Shown here: positions 36,501 to 48,017 of the stretch, in pieces | Layout of the letters: each line of letters starts with the position of its first letter | How positions within the stretch are numbered: the first letter of the stretch is position 1 | Position numbers and translations under genes: made by a program | The notes under the pieces: model-generated | What the model saw: the letters and a program-made list of their open reading frames with translations, nothing else | Told to the model about the DNA's origin: nothing | Databases searched by the model: none | DNA from: Cliona cf. orientalis | Taxonomy: Eukaryota > Porifera > Demospongiae > Clionaida > Clionaidae | Assembly (NCBI GenBank): GCA_963930775.1 | Contig: OZ005698.1 | Coordinates: forward strand, 372,001-436,000 | DNA: 64,000 nt | Reading direction: 5' to 3'

Positions 36501-36697
36501 GCTCAAGCAAATCCAAGTATTGTGCAAGATGCGGAAAGAGTGCAACGTACCTGTGCTCTGGATGCCATATGGAGTGGTACTGTGGGAGGGAATGTCAGGT
36601 AATTTGTGCTCCATTAAGGTTTGTTAATGTCTGGAATGTTTGTTTTTTGATGCAGTTGAAGGCCTGGGATGCTCATGCTGAACACTGCAAGGCATAG
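30521..36697 (+). CDS. Polycomb-like Tudor-PHD protein with C-terminal MYND finger
   Basis: Six coding exons, 1507 residues: 30521-30764, 31589-31684, 32090-32367, 32603-35167, 35300-36598, 36656-36697 (TAG). Order: an AT-hook-like KRGPGRPPR (10-18), a Tudor domain (about 30-80, VKWTDGMVYFAKIKKI) with aromatic residues placed as in PHF1/MTF2/PHF19, and a C4HC3 PHD finger (about 90-140, NEIVLCDKCGIGFHQKCH) that matches the first PHD of that family. About 1300 residues of Ser/Pro/Gln-rich low complexity follow, with a helical segment (EVVQTISKKIGDAFDSGNEK). Last comes a MYND zinc finger (about 1469-1505, CARCGKSATYLCSGC, WYCGRECQ). Polycomb-like Tudors read H3K36 methylation and recruit PRC2. 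The second PHD, extended-homology and C-terminal MTF2 domains are not seen here. Nuclear chromatin factor; exact orthology uncertain. Confidence 0.85.
30765..31588 (+). other. First intron of the Tudor-PHD-MYND gene
   Basis: An 824-bp intron between the Tudor and PHD exons. AT-rich, ending in a CT/C-rich tract before the acceptor at 31588. No nested feature was recognised. Confidence 0.5.
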
Positions 36698-37057
36698 AAA
36701 TCTCTTAACTTATGCTATATTACAGCTGAGCTGAAGCAATTATAATCACCCTATTGATCTATATATTTATTTTTTGGCAAATACCCCCACATGATTATGC
36801 ACACCAAATACACAGTTTATTCTTATTAATAATATTATTATATTGTGATTATAAAAAAATCTGACCCTGTAATTCTATACTAATGCGTTGATTATGCGTG
36901 CGCGTGCGCATTGTGCTAACCATTTGGCGCGCGTAGATTAGCTCTAGGTGCAGCTGCTACCAGCTGTTTCCATGACTTTTCTTGCAGAAGAAAAGCTCAA
37001 AGCTTATAGTTTGGAGCTGGTTTATCGTTTTTCGCTCGCCCGTGGTGCCGCAGAGAT
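36698..37057. promoter_or_regulatory. Intergenic: 3' flank and promoter of the 98-residue gene
   Basis: A 360-bp gap, AT-rich until about 36890. It then holds a GCGTGCGCGTGCGCATTG patch (from 36894) and an E2F-like TTTGGCGCGC (from 36923), some 130 bp upstream of the next ATG. Confidence 0.45.
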
Positions 37058-37431
37058 ATGGCAGAAAACGACCCTATCGCTGCTAATAGATCCTGCAGCT
37101 ATAGTTTGGAATTTGACGTCGGAAAGAAGAAGAGTGGAGTGCCGAAGTGCATCCTGGAGTACCGCAGCAAACCATGGCCCTCGGAGGCGCTCTTGAGGGA
37201 GAGACAGCACAAGGCCGCTCTAAGGAGGAAGGTGAAATAATTAAAGGGGCACTATAATAATTATCATCACCGGTGATTAGTTAATAATTGTCAAAATTTT
37301 GCACATAGAGGGAAGAGCAGGCTCGTCTTGAGCGACTCTATGCGATCGAGAGAGCCACCAAGATGCTGGAGGAGAAATTTCGACCCTACCTTGAGACGCT
37401 GGAGAAAGAAAGTCGTGCCAACAAGGACTAG
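37058..37431 (+). CDS. Orphan 98-residue charged coiled-coil protein
   Basis: Two exons, 37058-37231 and 37309-37431 (TAG), joined in phase 0. I do not recognise the family. The N-terminal third contains SYSLEFDVGKKKSGVPKC. From about residue 40 the protein is a highly charged helix rich in Arg, Lys, Glu and Leu (ALLRERQHKAALRRK, then EEQARLERLYAIERATKML), predicted coiled coil. The overall plan, a short beta-like start and then a long charged helix, recalls stathmin, but I see no residue-level match that would justify the name. Support for a real gene is good donor and acceptor sites, phase conservation and consistent coding character on both sides of the intron. It is convergent with GPATCH3, about 200 bp apart. 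Confidence 0.65.
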
Positions 37432-37504
37432 TAACTAACGAGAGGTCTGACTGACCAGGTGACTATTTATCACTTATGACGCCTGCATGACAGCTTTATA
37501 ATAT

Positions 37505-37505
<1 letters not shown>

Positions 37506-37535
<30 letters not shown>
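37506..37535. repeat. Poly(C) run of 30
   Basis: Homopolymer between the convergent 98-residue gene and GPATCH3. Length may be unreliable because of sequencing error. Confidence 0.95.
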
Positions 37536-37538
<3 letters not shown>

Positions 37539-37629
37539 TCTTTTAATGCACCTTGTGCTGAATTATACTGCTGATACATGAAGATAATATCCTGCATAAG
37601 ATTTATTAATGGCTGCGAAAATTTTAATG

Positions 37630-40029
37630 CTAAGTTGAAGTTGACTTATCAGAATCTGATGGAGTTTGAAGCACCTCTCCTTTGAGGAACTGCACTTGAT
37701 TCAAAGCTGCGGCTGTTGTGGTTCGATATTTAAGTGTCGTAGATGGAGCAGTTCTTAACACAGTGTCTTCCTGTTCTGATGGCCTGTCATAGATTGTTGA
37801 AATTAGTACGTCTTTAGTTGCTTTTCTTCGCTTAGCTGGTGGAATATTTCTGTTGAGCTTTTCACCACGATAGCTGTAGAATAAAATACGTGCACAATGG
37901 TACCACAATAAAAATAAAATATAAATCCTATATACCCCAATCCTTTTTTGGAGCGTGGATGTTGTCCTTCAGCCTCCAGTGGTTCAGAGATGCCCTGATT
38001 TGAAGCACCCACTCCACTGCCTTCTCTCCAACCAGACTTCTTTAAAACTCTACTGCCAAAACCCTGCAAAATTTAATCACAGTTGGCAAGTCTATAATGA
38101 TAATATTATTATTATCATTGGCTCTAGCTGAACAAACTTTTGTATGTTTCTCAAATCCTGCCACTCCGGTCCAAGTCCCAGTGTCCTCCCCATCCCTCAG
38201 TCTCCTCTCCATAGCCATATCCCTCATATCTCTAGCGTCCTTGTCTCCTCCATCTGCAAAGCATAAAAAAAAGAGAGATTTGGCTCAGCTGGTCCGTTAC
38301 AGGATAATAAATTATACTGACTCACCATAGTCATAGTAAGCAGACATATCGACATCCCAGTCATCCTCTTTGGAACACTTCTCATCAAAGTCTGCATGAG
38401 CATACAAAAAATTATCGATACACATCAAATTATGCTCTATATGGATGCCCATGCAACCCCTGTCCTGATACATTTATAATTATTATTTTGAATGCATACC
38501 TCCCTCTTGCTGATCCCAGTAGCTGGCATCAGTGTAGAAGACCAGTCCACTGCTGCCTTTATCCCACACCACCTCAAGCTCCTCTTCATACAACCTCTCC
38601 TTAGTCCTACCCTATCACCACAAAATGAATCATAAAGGTAAAAATTTAATGTCATGCATGTACAATGGAAAAATGATGTAGCCTGCAATCCCTGTCTAGG
38701 CTATGGTCATATTCCTCGAGAAACAGCTTAATGATAATGTTATCATACACCCAGCGATGTAATGTTGATTTAGTGGCATGATTCATACTAAAAGCTTATT
38801 AATTATTTTCATCTTGCATCAGCTTACCTGCTTGTCAGCATCATCATGGAATGCTTCATATCTTTCCCACTCCTCAGCATCATGATCGTCATCCTACCAC
38901 AATGACACACATCCATGAGTCATGTATTCAAGATTGTATCATCAATTTCATCGTTAAGCCTGGATTAATTATTATAACCTTACTGGAGGAATATCGTCCT
39001 CTTTATCACTCTCAGCCTCATTGTCCCCTGGATCCCCACTCCTAGCACCAGCCCGTTCACCTTTCCCTCTGATCCTCCTACCGATACCACGATTAGCTAT
39101 ACTTTCATCCTCTTCCTCACTGACTTCATCTCCAGGCTCCACTCGAGTACCATAGTCCAGAGCCACAGCTCCGTATCTCTTCTTTGTCCTGCTCTTGGGG
39201 AACTCTAGTTGAAGCTTTCTGATCAGTTGCGACGGTAGCTTACAGCTGCGTATGAGTTGCATGAAAGTTGCTAGAGGAGTTCCAACATTGCCTCTTGGCA
39301 TCACATTCGGAGGGTTTAACTCAGGAAGGGCTTTTAGTTCATCCCAGGGTACACCACCACTGCCACTAACGTCAGCTGAATGCACATACAGAAATAGAAT
39401 CAAGTACACTGCATAAATAATTATAGATAATAAAGGGAGGGGGGATTCAATCAGAAATGATTGATAGCAGCTGCTACACTGCTCTGGATCATGATAATGA
39501 TCTTACCATGATGAGGTGCAGGTGATGATGTTTGCTGTATTGTTCTAAAATCAGTTTTCAGTTCAGTAATCCTGGCCTTCTGCCTTAGGAATCCGCCATC
39601 GGCTGTCGACCAGTTCTTATTGGCATACATCTGAACAAACTCTCTCCCTCCATTACCACTTCTCTCCATGGCTACCACACAACACTTGGTCTTAGCCACA
39701 CCCCCAGCTGCGCCGTGCCCATGCCGGGAGGGGCCACCTGTACCTACATCAGTCATGATCTCATTATGCGACTCTGTGGAGCTACTAGTGGGCTCGGGTG
39801 GAGAGGTCTGTATTTGCTCGGGACGATGTCGGTAGTGGAAACAGACAAAGTACTCTTTCTCGACAAACTGGGAGAACACGGCTCTCAGATCTGCCGATCG
39901 GAACTTGGATGGAATGTTCCCCACTAGAAAGAAGACACAATCTCGCCATTTCTTCTCTTCTTCTCCCTCTCTTTCCTCCTCCCCTTCTTCCCCTTTTCTT
40001 GTCAGCGATGAAGCCTCTGTTGATGTCAT
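37630..40029 (-). CDS. GPATCH3: G-patch domain-containing protein 3
   Basis: Eight coding exons, 548 residues (human 525): 40029-39507, 39375-38984, 38893-38828, 38611-38500, 38391-38326, 38253-38138, 38063-37936, 37873-37630 (TAG). The N-terminal region (NIPSKFRSADLRAVFSQFVE, FVCFHYRHRPEQ) matches human GPATCH3. A conserved block reads LPELNPPNVMPRGNVGTPL. An acidic segment ends DDWDVDMSAYYDYDGGDKDA, and the G-patch lies at about 426-470 (GFGSRVLKKSGW, KKGLGYRGEKL). G-patch proteins bind RNA and activate DEAH helicases; human GPATCH3 is also reported to modulate antiviral signalling. I chose the Met at 40029 because an in-frame Met at 40149 would run far into the shared promoter and lacks family similarity. 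Confidence 0.93.
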
Positions 40030-40196
40030 GATTGAGATTAATGGTCGTATGCGCATATGCGTAGGTGAAAGGTCACCACCGAGCCCCGCCCACGCCACGT
40101 GAGTATGAATAATTATTTCAATGTAGTCTACCACAAAACATGTGATCATACTGACAAACGAGTCGATATCTCCTCCGCGCTGATGATCGCTGCGAG
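40030..40196. promoter_or_regulatory. Bidirectional promoter, GPATCH3 / SLC8B1
   Basis: 167 bp between divergent start codons. It contains a C-rich GAGCCCCGCCCACGCC (GC-box-like) next to a CACGTG E-box (40096-40101). No TATA box is seen. Confidence 0.6.
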
Positions 40197-43100
40197 ATGG
40201 CCGAGGTTCTCTGTCACTTGTCTCCTCGGAAGGCGCGGCTGGTCGTAGCTCTCATCTCGTTTGGTGGATTTTTCCTGTGGATCCTATTCGGCAGCTACTC
40301 GTATCTCCCCGCAAGCCACCAAGGAACTGATGGTGCTCACCTTCATCATGACGGGCTAGAGCAGAGATCGGTACCGATCGGAGCTGACTGGAGGAGGCAC
40401 GGAAGGCGCCTTCTCTCTGTGAACGAGTCGACATTCAACTGCTCTTTCGCTCATTTGGTGCTGAAAGATGGCAAGAAAGTGAAATTGGATGATAGCGGGG
40501 TAAGTCCACAAAATTAAATCATTCCGGGAGGAGGGGTGCATAGATTAGTGAAGAATGTACTGAATTTGAAGTACCTCACTTGATGCTACAAATCACTTTT
40601 GAGAGGTGCACGACTAGATTAAAGTGGTTTGAATGCATCCGTATAAAGGCAGGGGTCCAGTGATTGTGAGTACTGAGTGCTTCTTTAGAGTGTTATTTTG
40701 TCAAATGAGGTAAATGATGTGTGAAATTTGAAACTGATTGTTGACATTTTGTCAATGAGACCAGCCTTTTGTTAGTTTTATGGAGTGTGCATTAGCCCAG
40801 CATAGATGGCGGCGGGCGGCCTTCACATCCATTCATGCCTATCTGTGTTGATAGCAGCCAAATTGTGCTAGAGCACCACAGATCCTTTCCCCCATTCATA
40901 TCATGCTGGTGATGTTACATTTCTAGTGTTCGGATCTTCGAAAGTTGGACAACGAATCCACAGCGTGTGATTTCGTCCGCTGTGTCGACAGCTGCTCCAA
41001 CGAAGACGGTCTCATCAACTACCTCCAGTTCCTCTACTGCGCAGTGCCTCACAAGTTCATACCAGCCGTCATGATTTTTCTGGTAAGCTCTCATCCATAT
41101 TGCAATCTGCCTCTCACCCCCCCCCCTCCCCCCCTCCCCCATCCCCATTACTATTGATTTGGTACAATGACTTGTAGTCTGCCAAAATCAAAATCTACCG
41201 TGTAGCCGGGAAATTTGGCGGTTTGGCGGTCTATGTTGCAACCGCTAAATTAAAATCTGCCAAAATTTCCTGCTCGCATATATGCGTATGGCTATCCCGT
41301 ACCAAACCGCCAAATTTAAATCTGCTAATATTCTTGCAATAGCGATTTTGGGTTCAACCGCCAAATTTAATTCCCACCAGTATTTCCAGCTATACGGTAT
41401 CTGTTTTTGTGATTGAGAGTCGTTGAGGACAAAGCTGAATGGTGCAGAGCTGCTGCTGCAATGGAGAGGGAGTGGAAATTGCAATAATAATATTGACTTT
41501 CTCCAACAGTACATGTAATAGCACATTGAAAGTTTGATAGCTGTAAGTTTAGTATCAGAGATATTAGTGAGCATCACTGCATAGCCCACATGAATTACAT
41601 GTGTGCACTACACTCTGCATTCACCTCTGTTCTGCCCCATGATTGTGAATGGCTGTTTAGACAGCATTGTGTCGATGACCTCTACCGCCACCATCAAGTA
41701 TTGCTTCAGTATTTCTCCCTTTCATCTCTCTCTCCCTCTCTCTCTGTCTCTCGCTTTCCCTCCAGTTCATCTGGCTGGTGTTCCTGTTCATTGTGCTTGG
41801 AGCCACGGCTGAGGAATAGTAAGCATAAAAAATTGTAATTATGAAAAACCACAAGAAAATTTTATTCCAAATTATTTCTTTTCCCTCAGGATCCACTATG
41901 TAGCACACGCTTGCATGACTGTTGGGTAAATGTTATTGCCTAGGGAGAATATCTGTTTGAATATTTCATAGTTTATTTTCAGTTCTCCTGAAAACTGTTA
42001 CGGTAGCTATATATGTCGTTTTGTTTTCCCTAGCTTCTGCCCAGCTCTGACTGTGATGTCCCAGGTGCTGCGTCTCAGTCAGAACGTTGCCGGGGTGACC
42101 TTGCTAGCGCTGGGCAACGGCTCTCCGGACATCTTCTCGGCTTTTGCCGCCATTAATCAAGACGAGGACAAGAAGTCGAGTCTTGCTGTTGGTGCTCTGT
42201 TTGGTATGCCAGCTACATATAGCATGAATTGTTGAATTTTTATCTTTGTACCTACATGTCTGTAGTCTCGCCAGCTAGACCCTCTCCCCTTCTCCCCCTC
42301 TTCCTCCTAAGCTGAAATTTATATTTTATGTGAAATTTCAGCTGGGTACATGTACTTTGGTAGCTTGGCTTTGTATACAAGTTGAAAGTGCCTAGGTTTG
42401 AGAATTGAAGGGTTATTCATCCTTAAAGAGTTCTAGAGTTCTCCCTTAATAAGTTATTGACATCTCTCTCCAGGTGCTGGGATATTTGTGACCACAATAG
42501 TTGTCGGCGCGGTGACCATCACCAAGCCGTTTACGCTGACTCAGCGTCCATTCCTGAGAGACATCATCTTTTACTTGTTTGCTGCTTACTGGACGTTCTA
42601 TCTCCTCTGGACTGGCTACGTCAACATCTACCACGCAGTGGGGTTTGTTGTCTTCTATGCCTTCTACGTTGCCGTGGTGATCGTAGGAAGAATTGTCTTT
42701 CAAAAGTGGAAGAAATATCGTCGGAACAAGAGGCTTGGAACGGGGGATATACCAAGTAAGCCCCTGTTTATTACTGTGTGTCTGATCTGACGTAGTGAGT
42801 AGGATAGCATAATATTCTAGTGAGTAAGTCCCTATAATTAATGGAATTGATTGCTTAGGGACATATCAGTGATTTGTAACAGCGTAAAGTTATTATTTGT
42901 CTACTATTCAGACTTGGTGGCTCCGATAGTGTAATGCAACACCAAGCATGTAATGGACCCTATTGTTTGAAATGCTCATATTACCCATTATACCCCTTGA
43001 TATAGCTCATCAATTCCATAATATACCATATATCATGATCATGGTAATCGATCATGTGATACATATAGCTTTGCGCAAAACTATCACATGCACATACAAC

Positions 43101-46100
43101 ACAATATTATGATCATGTGACTATTATTCTGCCACGTCCCCTCACTCACTCCTATACTGCAGACGTGCCCTCCAAGCCAGTGGGAGAAGAGATGTCTGAA
43201 GGAGACACAAAATCAAAGAAGAAGAAAAAGCGAAAAAAGGATGCTGCCGACGAAGGCCTGAGGGGGCTCTTCACTCGGATGCCCCTGCCGGGGGTCAATG
43301 GACATGTGGGGGGATCCTTGAATATTCAGGACGCTGAAGAGGGGGAAAGAGAGAGACTGATAAAAGACGAAGGGGAAATTGAAAGCGAGAGCAGGAGAGA
43401 GGAGGAGAGTAGAGAAGCTAAGCTATTTCGAATTCAGAGTGTAGGGGATTCAGAGATGTCGGCGAGCGTAACCGTGCCAAGACCGGTCATCAAGGTGACC
43501 GTGGAAGATTACGAAGAAGAGGACGAACAAGAAAGAGAGAGAGAGGAGAGTAAGAAGAGAGAGAGTGAGCTAGCAGGAGGTACGCTCCCCGCGGCCATCC
43601 AGCGACCGGCTGTCTTGGAGATTCCATCTCAGCGGAGGAAAAGGGGAGGATCGGCTGAACCACACCCAAGCTACGGCTCGATCCAGGGCAGCGCTAGCAT
43701 AAGCATCAATCGCAGCTCTCCCTCTCACTCTCCCACGTCTTCACCGAACCCCAAAAGAAGAATGAGAAAAACAATATCTGGTGAGTATCAACAGTAGCCT
43801 AGTCCCCTGGCTAAATTTCATGGCTATAATAATATAATTATGTCTCTAAAATATTTTCGGACAGCCTGGCTTATGAATGCGCGAAATATATGTGTAATAT
43901 TAACAATAATGTGGTACAGGGTCATTTCTCCAAAACTTCACATGATTTTGTACATAAAATATTCACAGTTTACGACAAATGCAACAAACAATCTGATTAA
44001 TCAGTTGGAGGTCCATTACTTCATGGTTGTGTTGGTAATTATTATTCGCAGGTGCTTTGGACCTGATGGATGAGATAGGAGCGGCCGTTGCGATCCCCCA
44101 CTCCCCACAGGTATGGGAGGAGGTCCACCGAACACATCACTCCCACAGGTCAAGGTCCAGGTCAAGGTCACGAAGCAGGAGCGCCATACACGAGGTGAGA
44201 GTTCTACGATAGACTAACACCAGATAGAGTCAGAACTGCAATTTATAATAATAGCGGTCACTGTGTAACAGCCATTTTCACAGCCAAGCTAGCTTCAAAT
44301 GGCATACAGTAGCCACCTCTTTGTTACAGTCACCAATACAGTACTGTATGTACGTACAACTCATGGGTGACTAGTAGACCTGTACATTATTTCAGGACTT
44401 ATGAATTTGACGACCATTTCCTATCACTAATAGCACTTCATTTTGTTGAAGGTCTGCGTTGGGAATTTGTTATAATGAAAGGTTCAGACTAGACAGGCAG
44501 GGCAGCTCATGGCAGGTGGCATCAAAGGTTGATTTATTTAATCTGATCCAGGGTTTGATCTGAACTTCACTGAAGCCAGCTAAAATTACCAGCTGCCACA
44601 AATATGTTTTGTCTCAGCTAATGGCAGTGCAGGGTAATTGATAGATACCTTATAAACGTTATTGGTACGCTGTGTATGTTTTTGCTTTCTCAGCATCCTG
44701 ACGAGGAGAAAGGTGAAAAGGAGTCATCAGAGGAAGAGGAGGAGGAGGAGGAGGAGGAGGATGAGAGTGAAGACGAGGAAACCCCTCTAATTAAGTTCCA
44801 GAAGAAGCCGAACCAGTTTGTGAAAGCACTAATGGCATTTTGGCCGTTCGGAGAGGCCTTTCGAGAACTAAGCATCTTCAACAAAATCATTGAGATTATC
44901 AAAGTAAGTGATCTGTTTTTCAAGCTAAAGTGGACCACGGTACTGCTGCTTTGAATATACTGTATTTATGCTAATAGAACGCAAGCTAAAAAAATAAGTA
45001 TAATTTTAAATTTCGCACGGTTTTCTGGTAAAGGTCGTCACACGCTCCTTAAGATGCACTATGAAAACTCTTAGAACACGAATTTTCTTGCGCTAATTAG
45101 ATCACGCGTTGTATTAGCATAAACACGGTATACAATGTCATGAATGTTATATTACCTCTCCTGGCCTTCTCCCTCTCTCTCTCCCTCCCTCCCTCTCTCC
45201 CTAGATTCCAGCCACCATATTCCTGACACTAACAGTGCCCATTGTGGACCACAATGAGGACGACCATAACTGGAACAAATGGCTCAACGTGGTCCATTGC
45301 ATCACAGGTCCCGTGTTCATCGCCACGGTTACCAAACGTGAGTTCACCCATTACCATACACCCCCACTACCATACATGTGCGCATAGAAAGGTTGCCTAT
45401 CTACAGCTTATGTAATCATGTACTTCTCAGTGTACTGTGATAATGTGGAAAAGCCTAAAAGCTTTGATGTAGTCATAAACTCCGCCCAGACCACGCCTAC
45501 CAACATACCAAAAAAGCTGTATACGTAGTTGTTATGATATTGTGTTGCTGTTGTATGCAGTTCGAGATATTGAGATAGCAGGGGTTTTCCCTGTGTGGGC
45601 GATTGTGCTGATACTAGGGTTCATGGCAGCTGTGCTGGTAGCAGTGACGTCCAAAGCCGACAAACCTCCAGTCTACCACTGTGTGAGTTCTCTCTCTCTC
45701 TCTCTCTCTCCTATCGCTAAAATCTTACTCTACTATTGGAACATGAAATTTTATTTTTACCGTTTGTTTCACTATAGGCATTTGCCTGGCTAGGTTTTGC
45801 TGTATCGATCGTGTGGATCTACAGCATAGCCAATGAGATTGTCAACCTGCTCCAAGTCTTTGGCATCGTCATGACTCTCTCCGACGGAATTCTTGGCCTC
45901 ACCCTACTAGCCTGGGGGAACAGCATTGGAGGTGTGCCTGTCTGTATGCGCGCGTGCGTGTGTGTGTGTGTGTGTGTGTACATTTATCTATGCACATAAT
46001 CATGTGTGTGGCACAACTGTTAAATTTTGATTATTGCTTGACTGATTTCGATCTGTTTAGATGGTGTCTCTAACATGACGATGGCGAAGCAAGGTTTCCC

Positions 46101-46410
46101 CAGAATGGCCATTGGAGCTTGCTTTGGTGGACCATTACTTAGTATCCTATTCACTTTGTATTTAGAACCCAAAGATTAATACTGTGACCATTGGTGTACT
46201 TTTGGGAGAGAGAGGGAGGGAGGGACCTTTTGTTGATATTGTGTTGTCTGTATTTTATTTTCTATTTCCTTGACAGCTGTCTCTAGACATGTTGTTGGGC
46301 ATAGGCATAGCTTCTGTGGTCAAAACTATTAGGAGAAAAGCAAATAACTTTCAATTTCAAGTGAGTTGTATGAATATCAATATTTAAATTTTAAATTTTG
46401 ATCCCCCCAC

Positions 46411-46480
<70 letters not shown>

Positions 46481-46711
46481 CTCTCTTCCCCTCCATAGCT
46501 CTATTTCACCAAGGTTGAGCTTCTAGCTTCAGTCTTCCTTCTCTTCAACCTGGCTGTCTCCTTAGTTGTCATAGTCCTGCTCAAGTTTCGTCTCAAGCGC
46601 ATCTATGGAGGATATTTAATTGCCTACTACGTTGTCTTCCTAGCTCTTGCAGTCATGGCGGAGTTCAACGTGATTCCCATCAACGTACCCGGAGTGATTG
46701 ACACAGAGTAG
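40197..46711 (+). CDS. SLC8B1: Mitochondrial sodium/calcium-lithium exchanger NCLX
   Basis: 14 coding exons, 903 residues: 40197-40499, 40927-41082, 41766-41818, 42034-42203, 42474-42755, 43163-43780, 44052-44194, 44694-44903, 45205-45337, 45561-45682, 45778-45931, 46061-46141, 46287-46360, 46499-46711 (TAG). It exchanges Ca2+ for Na+ or Li+ at the inner mitochondrial membrane. A hydrophobic N-terminus (residues 14-35) is followed by a Cys-rich segment as in human. The alpha-1 repeat has GNGSPDIFSAFA and alpha-2 has WGNSIGDGVSNM, keeping the Asn, Pro, Asp and Asn-Ser pairs that line the ion site. A further conserved Asn (GGPLLNMLLG) is encoded by a codon split by a U12 intron. The central loop is unusually long (over 250 residues), acidic, Lys- and Arg/Ser-rich (RSRSRSRSRSRS), which explains the length against about 584 in human. 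Confidence 0.94.
41196..41399 (+). mobile_element. CCGTATAGC-family TIR element, copy 4
   Basis: A 204-bp copy in SLC8B1 intron 2, ends TACCGTGTAGCCGG and CCAGCTATACGGTA, flanked by TA. It is nearly collinear with copy 1 (3519-3723) and lies in the same orientation relative to the window. Confidence 0.85.
45950..45979. repeat. (GT)n microsatellite
   Basis: GCGTGCGTGTGTGT-type repeat of about 30 nt just inside an SLC8B1 intron. Confidence 0.9.
46142..46286 (+). other. U12-type GT-AG intron in SLC8B1
   Basis: The donor is A|gtatcctat and the acceptor region reads TTCCTTGACAGCTGTCTCTAG. TTCCTTGAC is the minor-spliceosome branch consensus, about 13 nt before the AG. The splice creates the conserved Asn codon (A|AC) in GGPLLN|MLLG. 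Confidence 0.88.
46412..46477. repeat. (CT)n microsatellite, 66 nt
   Basis: Uninterrupted TC repeat ahead of the last SLC8B1 acceptor (46498), the longest such run in the window. Confidence 0.95.
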
Positions 46712-47360
46712 CCACTTCATTTCAGTAGCTACATGTACATTCACTACTATACATGCATTATGACAATAATATTTATTATACAGTAGCCGCTGGACTGGCT
46801 TTTGTGTTGAACATAACTGTAACCAGTTGAGCTGGCTATGATATAATAATTATGGGCAAGATTTTGCTCTTTTATACTATAATAATACTATATAGGTGCA
46901 CACAATCTGACAGCAATCAGCTACTATTTTTATTTCACTATAAACATTTTTTTTGTACAATAATGATGTTGTAGTTAATCTGTTTAATATTTAATTTTTG
47001 TGTGTGTTTGTGTTGCCATTGTTGATTGCACAGGTACTAAATTTAAATTGAATTCCTCTCTCTTAATGAGTTGAAAGGTCAAGATGCTGTAAACACAATC
47101 TTGGCACTTTATACCTCCTCCCAAAACTCTGCCTTTGGATACTATAGCATGTGCACTACACGTGCATGTTAAATGTGCAAGCTCAGCATTATGACGTCAT
47201 GGATTGAACTTGTAACGTAATCAGATTCCTTGTAGCGCTAGCGCCGGCTAGCAAACCAGCCCCTCTCAATCAATTGATCAACTGCGTGTGTGTTTACCGT
47301 GTTTTTGTGCGGTTTTGCACGATATTCGGGGCACGCACGTCCGTCCGTCCCTTCGCGCCG
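46712..47360. other. SLC8B1 3' flank and Mondo promoter/5' UTR
   Basis: A 649-bp gap, AT-rich for about 500 bp and then GC-richer near 47235-47360 (AGCGCTAGCGCCGGCTAGC). The frame stays open upstream of the chosen Mondo ATG as far as 47274, but that extension has no family similarity. Confidence 0.45.
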
Positions 47361-47979
47361 ATGGATATCCAGCTGAAGAGCTCGCAGCACCGCCAAAGGC
47401 AGCTGGCCTCGGTGGTGAACAAGCAGGGCTACGACTTCTCCAAGAGCGTCGGGAAGATTGAGAACGTAAAGTTCGACTTTGGGCAGAGCAGCGCCAGTGT
47501 GGACCAGACACTAGCCAAGCTCTTCGACACCCTGACGGTCGAGTGCAGGTGAGAGACAGTGATTTATTTATACAGGAGCTGTATACAAAATAATGTATAA
47601 ATTTTTATGATGGATGGAAAAACTGATGAAAGGAAGGTCAAAGGTCAATCCATCTTCTAGCCTAGAGCTAGCTCAGCTGTTTGACAAGCTAGTTCACAAG
47701 CCATTATTAAAATTTGTGTGTGGAATTTATTTCATTTCTCTGTCTCTCTCTCTCTCTCTCTGTCTGTCTCTGATACAGTGGTATCCTTGTCCAGCCTCAG
47801 TGGAAACACTTTCGTCACATTCGTATGCTCAAAAACGACCGCTATCGACTAAGTAATGGCATTTGGAGATCGTGGCACATGCAGTGTAAGTGGCAACTGC
47901 ATGATAATATGTACCTATGCACTACACTGTGTGCATTGTGGGTTTCTCATAGCCACCATTACCTATATATAAGCAGAGT

Positions 47980-48017
<38 letters not shown>

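Noticed and set aside
40030-40149. Upstream in-frame Met (40149) as the GPATCH3 start
   Set aside because: The extension lacks family similarity and would leave under 50 bp for two divergent promoters. The Met at 40029 fits the family better.
47274-47360. Upstream Met (47274) as the Mondo start
   Set aside because: The extension is Cys/Phe/Val-rich and unlike Mondo N-termini. The ATG at 47361 begins conserved-looking sequence.
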